NCBI GenBank assembly: GCA_963741565.1
Contig: CAVUIK010000016.1
Location: forward strand, 1-64,000
Direction: 5' to 3'
Source: Ga0077555 sp963741565
GTDB lineage: Bacteria; Pseudomonadota; Alphaproteobacteria; Rhizobiales; Hyphomicrobiaceae
DNA: 64,000 bases
Positions 8,777 through 18,100 of this stretch are shown one piece after another; positions within the stretch are counted from its first letter, which is position 1; the number at the start of each line of letters is the position of its first letter. The notes under the pieces were generated by a model. That model was not told the origin of the DNA, did not search any database, and was given only the letters and a program-made list of their open reading frames with translations. Both the position numbers and the translations under genes were made by a program.

Positions 8777-10054
8777 TCAGTTGGCGCCTTCGTAGCGTTT
8801 GACGCGGACCTCGCCGGTGATGGCGTGCGCGATCATGCCTTCCTCGCGGCAGACACGGGCGATGACCGGGCCGAGTTCGCGGGAAGCGCGGCGCGTCAGG
8901 CGCTCGTAAGTGACGATCTTGGTGAACTTGTGCACGGAGAGGCCGCCGGTGTAGCGCGCGGAACCCGCGGTCGGCAGCGTGTGGTTGGTGCCGACGCCCT
9001 TGTCGCCGTAGGCCACCGTCGAGGCCTCGCCGATGAACAGCGAACCGTAGTTCTTGAGGCGCTCGATGTAGTAGTCGTCGCGGCCGGTTTGGATTTCCAG
9101 GTGCTCGGGCGCATAGGCGTCGGAGACCGCAATCGCCTCGTCGTCATCGGCGACGACGACAACCTCGCCATAGTCGGCCCAGGCCTTGGCGGCGTTCTCG
9201 CGGGTTTCGAGGGTGACCAACTGGCGCTCGATCTCCGTGATGACGGCGAGGCCCAGCTTGCGCGACGTCGTCACCAGCCAGGCCGGGCTGTCGGGGCCGT
9301 GCTCGGCCTGGCCCAACAGGTCGGTCGCAACCATAAATGGATCAGCGGTGTCGTCGGCGATGACGAGGATCTCAGTCGGTCCGGCGAGGAGGTCGATGCC
9401 GGCGATGCCGAACAGCTGACGCTTGGCCTCGGCGACGAAAGCGTTGCCCGGGCCGGTGATCATGTCGGCCTTCGGCATGCCGAGACAGCCGTAGGCCATC
9501 GCGGCCATCGCCTGCACGCCGCCGAGGCAGTAGATCTCGTCGGCGCCGGACATGGTCTGGGCATAAAGGGTTTGCGGATAGATGCCGTCGGAGCCGCGCG
9601 GCGGGGCGCAGCTCATGATGCGGCCGACGCCCGCCACCTTGGCGGTACCGATGCTCATGATCGCGGCTGAGATCAGCGGGTACTTGCCGCCAGGGATGTA
9701 GCAGCCGACGGTCGAGACCGGGATCAGCTTCTGGCCGAGCACGACGCCGGGCTGCTGCTCAACCTCGAAGGCCTGGATACTGTCCTTCTGGCGCTTGGCG
9801 AACTCGACGACCTGGCCGTGGCAGAAGGCAAAATCCTCCTTGAAGACCTTGGAGAGGGACTTCGATTTGGCCTCGATCTCGGCTTGCGTGACGCGGAAGG
9901 GGCCGGTCCAATTGTCGAGATCGCGCGCGTATCTGGCGATGCCGGCATCGCGGTGCTCGGCGATTTCGGTGAGCATCCGTCGAACCGTGTCCTCGACCTC
10001 GGAGCGGCGCTTCTGGATCTGCGCGGACGCCTTTTTCAGATAGTCTCGTGCCAC
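8777..10054 (-). CDS. Histidinol dehydrogenase paralogue (HpsN-like alcohol dehydrogenase)
   Basis: Zn- and NAD-dependent four-electron dehydrogenase of the HisD superfamily, 425 residues. Seen motifs are CYIPGGKYPL, TGPGNAFVAEAKRQLFG, DLLAGPTEILVIADD, the zinc-ligand segment LGQAEHGPDSPA (Gln/His), YAPEHLEIQTG and HTLPTAGSARYTGGLSVHKF. The sequence style (e.g. SGADEIYCLGGVQAMAAMAYG and the short N-terminus) and the catabolic surroundings resemble non-histidine paralogues such as HpsN, the sulfopropanediol 3-dehydrogenase, more than biosynthetic HisD; no other his genes are nearby. Probably oxidises an alcohol in the pathway encoded by this locus. Exact substrate is an inference that needs a phylogeny. 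Confidence 0.85.
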   Translation of the reverse strand: MARDYLKKASAQIQKRRSEVEDTVRRMLTEIAEHRDAGIARYARDLDNWTGPFRVTQAEIEAKSKSLSKVFKEDFAFCHGQVVEFAKRQKDSIQAFEVEQQPGVVLGQKLIPVSTVGCYIPGGKYPLISAAIMSIGTAKVAGVGRIMSCAPPRGSDGIYPQTLYAQTMSGADEIYCLGGVQAMAAMAYGCLGMPKADMITGPGNAFVAEAKRQLFGIAGIDLLAGPTEILVIADDTADPFMVATDLLGQAEHGPDSPAWLVTTSRKLGLAVITEIERQLVTLETRENAAKAWADYGEVVVVADDDEAIAVSDAYAPEHLEIQTGRDDYYIERLKNYGSLFIGEASTVAYGDKGVGTNHTLPTAGSARYTGGLSVHKFTKIVTYERLTRRASRELGPVIARVCREEGMIAHAITGEVRVKRYEGAN

Positions 10055-10095
10055 GGTGTCATTCCCGTTCTGTTGGGCGAATTCACTTGGTTGTC

Positions 10096-10554
10096 TCAGC
10101 CGGCGAGGCTCGATGCCATGAGATCGGGCGCGACGCCGCTGGCTTCACTACTGTCGAAGTTCAGCTCCACTTTGACCCCATTCGGATCGATCAGGAACAG
10201 CTGGAACAGGCCCTGGCCGTCGACCTGGCGTTTGGTGAAGGCGATGCCCTTGGTCCGCAGCGCCTCGAGCATCTGGCGCAATCCGGTTGCCCGAAAGGCG
10301 ATATGGTCGATGACGCCACTGCCCTGCGTCTCAGTCGATTGCTGGCCGAGATAGCGCATGCGGTTCTCGGTGACACCGGCGCCGCCTTCAGTGATGTGCA
10401 GCACATCCTCGTCGCCGATGTAGAGCCAGGCGACGGGAAACTTGAAGTCGGGGTGGGGACCTTCGCGCATGCCGAGGACGTCGACGTACCAGGCGACGGT
10501 GGACGTGATGTCCCGGGTTTGGATGAGAACGTGCTGCAGGCGATGCAAGGTCAT
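10096..10554 (-). CDS. VOC-superfamily (glyoxalase/bleomycin-resistance) protein
   Basis: Small metal-dependent lyase, isomerase or dioxygenase fold, 152 residues from ATG 10554 (MTLHRLQHVLIQTRDITSTV). It shows the paired beta-alpha-beta-beta-beta modules of the VOC fold: LQHVLIQTRD...WYVDVLGMREG, then VIDHIAFRATGLRQMLEALR and the closing FLIDPNGVKVELNF, which supplies the last metal-ligand Glu. The longer frame to 10728 was rejected because its extra 58 residues are Ala/Pro/Ser-rich and unlike the family. It lies in the leftward operon between the alpha/beta hydrolase and the HisD paralogue. The reaction is unknown. Confidence 0.85.
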   Translation of the reverse strand: MTLHRLQHVLIQTRDITSTVAWYVDVLGMREGPHPDFKFPVAWLYIGDEDVLHITEGGAGVTENRMRYLGQQSTETQGSGVIDHIAFRATGLRQMLEALRTKGIAFTKRQVDGQGLFQLFLIDPNGVKVELNFDSSEASGVAPDLMASSLAG

Positions 10555-10639
10555 AGCGTGGTCCGGATCGTTGGGCGCGATCGGCGCCCTTATGCGCGCC
10601 GACGCTTCCGTGGGAGGGTGCCTTAGAACTGGCGCGGCC

Positions 10640-11491
10640 TCAAGGCTTGGCAAGATGTGCGCGGCCGGTGGCGCCGCGCTCGACGCGATCGAGGAACTCG
10701 GCGAGGCGGGCCGAGCACTCGGCCGCATGCGAGAACGGCAGACCGTGACGAACGCCTGGGAAGATGGCGAGCTCCGCGTGGGGGATTAGGCTCAGCAACT
10801 CGGTTGCCATGGCTGCGGGGACGAACGGGCTGCGATCCGGCATCAGGATCAGGAGTGGCGCCTTGAGCTTGGACAGGTCCTTGGAGAGGTCGGCAGCCGC
10901 CAGCATCTCGCCAAGCCCAACGGTGACGTGCTCCGGCGATTTGTCCTGCTCGGATTCGAACCACGATCGCTGCGCCTCGTCCAGGGCACCGGGCGCAAAA
11001 CGGCGTTCCATCATGCCCCGGCTCCAGGCCTTCACGCCCTGGCGGCGAAACTCGTCCCGCCAGCCTTTGACGTACTGGATGCCCATGCCGCGAAAGGCGG
11101 TGTTGCTGACCGTCGCAGATGCAATTTTGTCGGGGTGGCGGATGGCGGCGGCAAGCACAACAGTGCCGCCGAGGGACTCGCCAACCAAATGGGCGGGGCC
11201 GCCGCCCGCCTTCTCGACGACCCCGATCAAATCTGCAACCAACTCATCCATGCTCCAGGTGTGGCCGGCCGGCGGCACGACGGACTGTCCGTAGCCCCGC
11301 AGATCGAAGCGCGTCACGGGGCGACGGGCGGCAATCGTCGGCAGCCACGCCGCCCAGATGTCGTGGTTGGTCCCGATGCCGTGGTTGAAGACGACCGGTT
11401 TTCCGGCCCTGATCCAGGGTGGGCGCAGGTCGGTCTGGGACCAAGCAATGCCGCTTTCAAGCCGTCCGGTGGTGGTCATTGGAGCCCTCAT
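10640..11491 (-). CDS. Alpha/beta hydrolase
   Basis: Serine hydrolase of the alpha/beta fold, 283 residues, similar in layout to 3-oxoadipate enol-lactonase-like esterases. The oxyanion segment VVFNHGIGTNHDIW, the RFDLRGYGQS strand, the nucleophile elbow GESLGG (Ser), the acid in LILMPDRSPFV and the His in FPGVRHGLPFSH are all present in order. ATG 11479 (MTTTGRLESG) is an alternative start. It is the first gene of the leftward catabolic group and is divergent from the ABC importer operon, with 229 bases between their starts, so the two operons may share control. Substrate not deducible. Confidence 0.88.
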   Translation of the reverse strand: MRAPMTTTGRLESGIAWSQTDLRPPWIRAGKPVVFNHGIGTNHDIWAAWLPTIAARRPVTRFDLRGYGQSVVPPAGHTWSMDELVADLIGVVEKAGGGPAHLVGESLGGTVVLAAAIRHPDKIASATVSNTAFRGMGIQYVKGWRDEFRRQGVKAWSRGMMERRFAPGALDEAQRSWFESEQDKSPEHVTVGLGEMLAAADLSKDLSKLKAPLLILMPDRSPFVPAAMATELLSLIPHAELAIFPGVRHGLPFSHAAECSARLAEFLDRVERGATGRAHLAKP

Positions 11492-11535
11492 CTCAGTTGA
11501 CGGGGAGGTTGCGGCGGTTTCGCCGGCCGGTCAAC

Positions 11536-11563
11536 ACGGGGTTGGCCAGACGGGGTTGGTCAG
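11536..11563. repeat. 14-bp direct repeat in the divergent promoter region
   Basis: ACGGGGTTGGCCAG is followed immediately by ACGGGGTTGGTCAG in the region between the leftward hydrolase operon and the rightward ABC importer operon. Paired direct half-sites in such a place are a candidate regulator-binding site, but no regulator gene is adjacent and the assignment is speculative. Confidence 0.5.
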
Positions 11564-11720
11564 CGTGTCTACGGACGGTCGAAGTTGTGGCGGCTCACCC
11601 GTTCGGCAAAGAAAGTCAAATTGTCCCCGCGGTCCTTGCTGCCAACGCTTTCCTCAGATAGCAAGGGTGCAAAGCGGTCAATCCAGGACACGTGCGGCCG
11701 AAGCTGTACAACCTGGAATA

Positions 11721-13814
11721 ATGGGAGGACGGACTTTGCAGCATGGTCTGCCAGCGTCAGGCAATGCCTGGACGGCCGCTTCGGTCGTACCAGCCGGCGC
11801 TGTGGCGCGCGACAAGGTGGTCCTGGAGGTCGAGGATCTGCACGTCCATTTCAAGACGTCGCATGGAACCGTGCGCGCCGTCGAGGGCGTGACCTATAAG
11901 GTTCATGCCGGTGAAATGGTGGCGATTGTCGGCGAGTCTGGCTCGGGTAAGTCCGTGTCGGCGCTCGCGGTGATGCGCCTGCTGCCGCCCAACACGGCCC
12001 GCATTCTCAATGGGCGCATCAAGTTCGAGGGCCGGTCGCTGCTCGAACTCGGCGACGAGGAGATGCGCAAGATCCGCGGCCGCGACATCTCGATGATTTT
12101 CCAGGAACCGATGACGTCCTTGAACCCAGTGCTCACGATCGGGCTCCAGATCAAGGAACCGCTGCTTATTCACATGGGAATGAGCGAGGAGCAGGCGACC
12201 GAGCGGGCGATCGAGCTGCTGACGCTCGTTGGCATCACCGATCCGGCAAACCGGCTCGCGCAGCATCCGCACCAGTTGTCCGGCGGCATGCGGCAACGCG
12301 TGATGATTGCCATCGGCCTCGCCTGCAATCCGAAATTGCTGATTGCCGACGAACCGACGACGGCGCTCGACGTGACCATTCAGGCGCAGATCCTCGAGCT
12401 GATGAAAGACCTGTCGCGCCGGCTGGGCGTCGCGGTTGTCATTATCACGCACAATCTCGGCATCGTGGCGCGTTATGCCGACCGTGTGAACGTCATGTAC
12501 GCCGCGCGCCTCGTCGAAAGCGGTGTGGCGGAGGCGGTGTTCGGGCATCCTCTGCACCCCTACGCTCGCGGGCTGTTGTCGGCGGTGCCGCGTCTCGATC
12601 GCGGCCGATCCGCCAAGCTCGCCACCATCGAAGGGGCGCCGCCGAACCTGCTCAACCCGCCCGAGGGGTGCCGGTTCCGGCCGCGGTGCCGCTATCAGCT
12701 CGAAGCCTGCGCGCATGTGCCGTCGTTCGTCGAGGTCGAGCCCGGGCATTTCGCGGCCTGCCATCGGGCGCCCGAGATCGACGCACTCGACCGGGCCGAG
12801 ACGGCCAAGGGCGTGACGATGGGTGCGCATCACGAGGTGGCCGGCGACAAGACCATGCTCGATATCAAGCACGCCAGCAAGTTTTTCGAGGTCGGCGGTG
12901 GTTTTCTGCGCGGACCGAAGAAGATTGTTCGCGCGGTCAACGACGTTTCGCTAACGGTCCGGGCCGGCGAGACAGTTGGGTTGGTCGGTGAATCCGGTTG
13001 CGGCAAGTCCACACTTGGCCGGCTGGTCCTGCGGCTCGAGGACCCGACGGCCGGTGAGATCCTGTTCGAGGGTGTCGATCTCGCCCCGATGGGCCGGAAA
13101 GATATGATCGACGTGCGCCGCAAGATGCAGGTCATCTTTCAGGATCCGTATTCGTCGCTCAATCCTCGGATGACGGTCGGCCAGATCATCGGCGAGCCAA
13201 TGCAGGTGCACGACATCCTGCCGAAAGAGAAGATCGAACCGCGAGTGGCCGAGCTGCTGCAACTGGTCGGGCTCTATCCCTACATGGCGTTGCGCTATCC
13301 GCACGAGCTGTCGGGCGGGCAGCGGCAACGCGTCGGCATTGCCCGGGCGCTGTCCGTCAATCCGCGCGTGATCGTATGCGACGAGGCCGTGTCGGCGCTC
13401 GACGTGTCGATCCAGGGGCAGGTGATCAACCTGCTCGAAGATCTGCAAATCAAACTTGGGCTGACGTATCTGTTCATCGCGCACGATCTCGCTGTCGTGC
13501 GCCACATCTCGACGCGCGTCGCCGTGATGTACCTTGGGCGTATCGTCGAATTCGCTGAGTTGGCCGAGCTGTTCTCCAATCCGAAGCATCCCTACACACA
13601 GGCCCTGTTGGCCGCTGCTCCGGTCCCCGATCCGGTGGTCGAGCGGACTCGGCCGCGCACCATCATCAAGGGCGAGCTGCCGAGCCCGCTCAATCCGCCG
13701 TCCGGTTGCGTCTTTCATCCGCGCTGCCCGAAGGCGACTGAGGCGTGCAAGGGCGACGTTCCCGCCCAACGCGAAGTCGCCGCCGGTCATATGGTGGCTT
13801 GCATCCATGCCTGA
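11721..13814 (+). CDS. Dipeptide/oligopeptide-type ABC importer, fused double ATPase (DppD-DppF)
   Basis: Cytoplasmic ATP-hydrolysing subunit that powers the importer encoded by the following genes. Two complete ATPase domains lie in one 698-residue chain. The first has Walker A GESGSGKS, signature LSGGMRQR and Walker B LLIADEPTTALD; the second has GESGCGKST, LSGGQRQR and VIVCDEAVSALD. Each is followed by the oligopeptide-transporter C-terminal cysteine segment (PPEGCRFRPRCRYQLEAC and PPSGCVFHPRCPKATEAC). The ATG at 11721 (MGGRTLQHGL) was chosen because upstream codons in this frame run antisense through the hydrolase gene; a GTG just before DKVVLEVEDL is an alternative. Fused D-F ATPases are known in alphaproteobacteria. 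First gene of the importer operon. Confidence 0.93.
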   Translation: MGGRTLQHGLPASGNAWTAASVVPAGAVARDKVVLEVEDLHVHFKTSHGTVRAVEGVTYKVHAGEMVAIVGESGSGKSVSALAVMRLLPPNTARILNGRIKFEGRSLLELGDEEMRKIRGRDISMIFQEPMTSLNPVLTIGLQIKEPLLIHMGMSEEQATERAIELLTLVGITDPANRLAQHPHQLSGGMRQRVMIAIGLACNPKLLIADEPTTALDVTIQAQILELMKDLSRRLGVAVVIITHNLGIVARYADRVNVMYAARLVESGVAEAVFGHPLHPYARGLLSAVPRLDRGRSAKLATIEGAPPNLLNPPEGCRFRPRCRYQLEACAHVPSFVEVEPGHFAACHRAPEIDALDRAETAKGVTMGAHHEVAGDKTMLDIKHASKFFEVGGGFLRGPKKIVRAVNDVSLTVRAGETVGLVGESGCGKSTLGRLVLRLEDPTAGEILFEGVDLAPMGRKDMIDVRRKMQVIFQDPYSSLNPRMTVGQIIGEPMQVHDILPKEKIEPRVAELLQLVGLYPYMALRYPHELSGGQRQRVGIARALSVNPRVIVCDEAVSALDVSIQGQVINLLEDLQIKLGLTYLFIAHDLAVVRHISTRVAVMYLGRIVEFAELAELFSNPKHPYTQALLAAAPVPDPVVERTRPRTIIKGELPSPLNPPSGCVFHPRCPKATEACKGDVPAQREVAAGHMVACIHA

Positions 13815-13853
13815 CACATTCGCTTCACGTCCCGTCAAACAAGAGGTCACGTC

Positions 13854-15440
13854 ATGAAGAAACTCGTCCTCGCCGCGGTCTCGTCCGCGCTGCTATCGGG
13901 CGCGGCGGTGCTGCCGGCTACCGCGCAGACGCCAAAGAAGGGCGGCATCCTGAATTTCGCGGTAGTGGCCGAGTTGCCGTCGACCGACTGCCATCGCGAG
14001 ACGACGTTCGCGATGGTGCATCCGGTGGCGCCGCAATATTCGACGCTGCTGAAGTTCGTCGGGCCGCACGACAACAGTAAGATCGTGGGTGATCTGGCCG
14101 AGTCATACGAGGTGTCCAAGGACGGGTTGACCTATACGTTCAAGCTGCGCAAGGGCGTAAAGTTCCACGACGGATCGGACTTCACAGCCGCGGACATCAA
14201 GGCAACCTACGACCGCATCCGCAATCCGCCGGAGGGCGTGATTTCCGCACGCAAGGCGCTGCACGGGGCGATCGACACGATCGAAACGCCCGATGCTCAC
14301 ACGGTGATCTTCAAACTCAAGCAGGTCGAGACCTCGCTGCTGTTGCAGTTCGCCTCGCCGTTCAACTGTGTCTTTAGCGCGGCCGAACTCGCCAAGGACA
14401 TCAACTATCCCTCCAAGAAGGTGATGGGGACAGGCGCCTTCCAGTTCGTCGAATACGTCAAGGGATCGCACTGGGTCGCCAAGCGCTTCGACCAGTACTT
14501 CGTGAAGGACCGGCCTTATCTCGATGGCTACAAAGCCTATATCGTCAAAGGGACGGCGGTCGTCTCCGGCTTGCAGGGTGGCCAGTTCGACGCGGAGTTT
14601 CGCGGTCGCTCGCCAGCCGAGCGCGATCAGCTGATGAGCAGCTCGGCCAAAAACTCGTTCTCGGTCGTTGAGGGTCCCTGGATCACGAATATCAATCTCG
14701 TCATCAACAACGAGCGCAAACCGTTCGACGACGTGCGCGTGCGGCAGGCCCTGTCTCTCGCGATCGATCGCTGGGGCGGCGGCGTCAACCTCGGCAAGAT
14801 TTCCTTGATCAAGGGCGTCAGCGGGACCTTCCGTCCGGGGGCGCCGTGGTCGTTGCCGACGGCCGAGCTCGAGAAGATCCCCGGCTTCTGGCGTGACATC
14901 GAGAAATCGCGGGCTGAGGCGCGCCGACTGCTCAAGGAAGCGGGCCACGAGAACCTCAAGTTGAAGTTCCTCAACCGCCAGCTCGGTCAGCCGTTCCAGC
15001 CGGCCGGTGTTTACGCCGTCGACCAGTGGCGCCGCGTCGGCATCCAAGCCGAGCACGCTGAGCTCGAGACCAAGCTCTATTTCGACTCGCTGGGCAAGGG
15101 TGATTTCGACGTTGCAGTCAACAATATCTCGGACTTCGCCGATGATCCGTCGGCCCAGTTCAATACACTCCTGAGCAACAAGATGTCGGGTGTGCCGTAC
15201 TCGCGGCACAGCGATTACAAGCTCGATGAGTTGTTCGTCAAACAGGCCAGGGAAGTCGATCCGGTAAAGCGGATGGGGTTGGTCAACGAGTTCGAGCGGA
15301 CGGTGCTCACGCAGGCCTATTCGATGCCGTTGCTGTGGTACCAGCGCATTGTCGTGAACAACAAGAAGGTCAAGGGTTGGGATCTGCAGCCGAGCCACTT
15401 TGCCGGACAGACGCTGGTCGACGTGTGGCTCGATCAGTGA
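13854..15440 (+). CDS. ABC transporter substrate-binding protein, family 5
   Basis: Periplasmic receptor of the importer, 528 residues with signal peptide MKKLVLAAVSSALLSGAAVL and cleavage after ATAQ. SBP_bac_5 marks are GVKFHDGSDFTAADIKATYD, GTGAFQFVEYVKGS and the DDVRVRQALSLAIDRW segment. It starts 39 bases after the ATPase gene and is followed after about 50 bases by a close paralogue (shared NFAVVAE/KFAVVAE, FDAEFRGR.P.ERDQ and SHF...DVWLDQ). The two probably arose by tandem duplication and may give the single permease pair two solute specificities. The ligand is unknown; conserved FDAEFRGR motif differs from the SBPs at 0 and 4.5 kb. Confidence 0.94.
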   Translation: MKKLVLAAVSSALLSGAAVLPATAQTPKKGGILNFAVVAELPSTDCHRETTFAMVHPVAPQYSTLLKFVGPHDNSKIVGDLAESYEVSKDGLTYTFKLRKGVKFHDGSDFTAADIKATYDRIRNPPEGVISARKALHGAIDTIETPDAHTVIFKLKQVETSLLLQFASPFNCVFSAAELAKDINYPSKKVMGTGAFQFVEYVKGSHWVAKRFDQYFVKDRPYLDGYKAYIVKGTAVVSGLQGGQFDAEFRGRSPAERDQLMSSSAKNSFSVVEGPWITNINLVINNERKPFDDVRVRQALSLAIDRWGGGVNLGKISLIKGVSGTFRPGAPWSLPTAELEKIPGFWRDIEKSRAEARRLLKEAGHENLKLKFLNRQLGQPFQPAGVYAVDQWRRVGIQAEHAELETKLYFDSLGKGDFDVAVNNISDFADDPSAQFNTLLSNKMSGVPYSRHSDYKLDELFVKQAREVDPVKRMGLVNEFERTVLTQAYSMPLLWYQRIVVNNKKVKGWDLQPSHFAGQTLVDVWLDQ

Positions 15441-15489
15441 GCCACGATTGATCCGCGCAAAGCCAAGAAACGGTCCAGGGAGACGAAAC

Positions 15490-17071
15490 GTGAAAAGACT
15501 AGTGACGGCGGTGATTGCGGGTGGCTCGGTCCTGTTCGGGACCGGAGCTGCCTTAGCGCAAACGCCGAAGAAGGGTGGCATCATGAAGTTTGCGGTGGTT
15601 GCCGAACCACCGACGATCGATTGCCACGCGGTGTCGACGTTCGCGTTCGCCCATCCGGCGCGCGCGCACTATTCGACACTGCTGAAGTTCAAGGGCAATT
15701 ACGATGCACTGAAGGTCGTTGGTGACCTCGCCGAAAGCTGGGAGATGGCCAAAGACGGCCTCTCCTACACGTTCAAGCTGAGGGACGGCGTGAAGTTTCA
15801 TGACGGCGCGCCGATGACGTCGGCGGACGTCAAGGCGAGCTATGACCGCATCGTCAATCCACCTGACGGTGTGGTGTCGGTCCGCCGCGCGCTGCATTCC
15901 GACATTGGCGCAATCGAGACACCGGATGCGAAAACCGTCGTCTTCAAGATGAAGCGGGCGAATTCGTCGATGATGACGCACTTCGCCTCGCCCTGGAACT
16001 GCATCTATCGGGCAGAGAAGCTGAAGGAAGACCCGAAGTTTCCGGAGAAGACGGTCCTGGGGACTGGCGCCTACCAGTTTGTGGAATACAAGAAGGGCGA
16101 GTCCTGGACGGCGAAGCGCTTCGACGGCTACTTCATCAAGGACCGTCCGTACCTGGACGGGTATCAGGCGTTCTTCGTCAAGTCGAATTCGGTGGCGACC
16201 GGTATCATCGGCGGGCAGTTCGACGCCGAGTTCCGCGGGCGCAATCCGAAAGAGCGCGACCAGATCATGGACGCCATGAAGGACAAGGCCGTCACGGTCG
16301 AAGGGCCGTGGGTGACCAACCTGATGTTCACGTTCAATACGGAAAAGAAGCCGTTCGACGACGTGCGTGTCCGGCAGGCCCTGACGATGGCGATCGACCG
16401 TTGGGGTGGCGCGCCGAGCCTCGCCAAGATCTCGGCCTTGAAGTTCGTCTCGGGCATGTTCCGACCGGGGTATGACTACGGCTTGCCAGAGTCGGAGCTG
16501 GTCAAGTTGCCGGGCTTTTCGAAGGACATCGAGAAGTCGCGCGCCGAGGCCAAGAAGCTACTCGCCGAAGCGGGCGTGCCCAATTTGAAGGTCAAGCTGG
16601 TCAATCGAAATGTTGCCGAGCCGTACACGCCCGGTGGCATCTTCATGATCGACCAGTGGAAGCGGATCGGTGTCGAAACGGAACACAGCCAGCTCGAGAC
16701 GAAGCTGTTCTTCGATGCGATGAAGGAAGGCAACTTCGATGTGCTGATCGAGTTCATCTCGGACTTCGCGGATGACCCCTCGGCCCAGTTCGACAAGTTC
16801 CTGACGGCCGAGAAATCCTCGCAGTCGGCTTCGCGACATAAGGACAAGCTGCTCGACGAGCTGTTCGACAAGCAAGCGGCGGCGGTCGATCCAGCCGAGC
16901 GCAAGAAACTCGTCAACCAGTTCGAGGTCCGCGGGATTGACACAAGCCTATTCGGCGCCGCTGCTGTGGTGGCAGCGGATCGTGACCTACAACAAGAAGA
17001 TCAAGGGGTGGGAGCTGCATCCGAGCCACTTCACCGCCCACGATTACGTCGACGTCTGGCTCGACCAATAA
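15490..17071 (+). CDS. ABC transporter substrate-binding protein, family 5, frameshifted near the 3' end
   Basis: Second receptor of the importer. GTG 15490 (VKRLVTAVIAGGSVLFGTGA, cleavage after ALAQ) gives the best signal peptide. The sequence tracks the preceding SBP almost throughout, but after RKKLVNQFEVRG (about 16935) the frame turns to nonsense and stops at 17076. The +1 frame from 16937 reads LTQAYSAPLLWWQRIVTYNK and ends in DYVDVWLDQ at 17071, matching the sister protein exactly in position. Removing one base near 16931-16939 restores a 526-residue protein versus 528 in the paralogue. Only the last 45 residues are affected; a sequencing insertion is likely. Confidence 0.92.
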
Positions 17072-17131
17072 TCTAGAGAACGGGAACCGGAGGATATCGC
17101 TCCGGTTCCAACCGTCACAAAGGCGCCTCTC

Positions 17132-18085
17132 ATGTTGACCTACATTCTCAGGCGGCTACTGCTGGTGATCCCGACCCTGATCGGGGTGGCGATCGCGGTG
17201 TTCTTCCTGATCCGCGTGGTGCCGGGCGACGTCGTCGTCGTGAAGTTGCGGGCGGATGGAGCGCAGGTCACCGAGGAGACGATCCAAGCCGAGAGGAAAC
17301 GGCTGGGCCTCGACAAGCCGATGCTGGTTCAGTTCAAGGACTACATGATCGGTCTGGCGACGGGGGATCTCGGCAAGTCGCTGTGGACGAACGAGTCGGT
17401 CGCGAAAGAGATCGCGATCCGGTTCCCCGTGTCGTTCCAGGTGGCGATCATGGCGACCCTGATCGCGGTGTTCATAGCGATACCACTCGGGACCCTATCG
17501 GCTATCTACAGAGATACCTGGATAGACAACGTCATCCGGGTGCTCGCGGTCTCCGGGTTGGCAATCCCCGGGTTCTGGCTCGGCATGCTCATCATCCTGG
17601 GTCTGCTGGCGTTCTTCAATTGGTTGCCGAAAATCGGCTATGTCTCGATCTTCGAGGACCCGGTCACCAATCTGTCGGCGCTGATCTGGCCAGCACTGTC
17701 GGTCGGCTACCGATATGCGGCGGTGGTCACACGCCTGATGCGATCGGCATTGCTCGAGGTGATGCGCGAGGATTACATCCGGACGGCACGTGCGAAGGGT
17801 GTATACCAGGCGTTGATTGTGCGCCGGCATGCCGTGCGCAACGCCCTGCTGCCGGTGGTTACCGTGGTTGGGCTGGAGTTCGCCTTCCTGATCGGCGGGC
17901 TCGTCGTGACTGAACAGGTTTTCAACCTGAACGGCATCGGCAAGCTGTTCGTTGACGCGACCACACGCGGCGACTTCACGTTGATCCAGGGCCTCGTGCT
18001 GCTGATTGCGACAACCTTCGTTGTGGTGAACCTGATTGTCGACGTGCTCTATGCGTGGCTCGACCCACGCATCCGTCTGAGCTGA
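17132..18085 (+). CDS. ABC importer permease, DppB type
   Basis: Inner-membrane channel subunit of the importer, 317 residues. It begins MLTYILRRLLLVIPTLIGVA, the usual DppB/OppB first helix, followed by FFLIRVVPGD, GDLGKSLWT, and the EAA-loop region EDYIRTARAKGVYQALIVRRHAVRNALLPV through which it docks with the ATPase. Six hydrophobic helices are visible. It follows the second SBP gene and lies 15 bases before the DppC-type permease. Confidence 0.95.
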   Translation: MLTYILRRLLLVIPTLIGVAIAVFFLIRVVPGDVVVVKLRADGAQVTEETIQAERKRLGLDKPMLVQFKDYMIGLATGDLGKSLWTNESVAKEIAIRFPVSFQVAIMATLIAVFIAIPLGTLSAIYRDTWIDNVIRVLAVSGLAIPGFWLGMLIILGLLAFFNWLPKIGYVSIFEDPVTNLSALIWPALSVGYRYAAVVTRLMRSALLEVMREDYIRTARAKGVYQALIVRRHAVRNALLPVVTVVGLEFAFLIGGLVVTEQVFNLNGIGKLFVDATTRGDFTLIQGLVLLIATTFVVVNLIVDVLYAWLDPRIRLS

Positions 18086-18100
18086 AATGGAGCCCACGCC

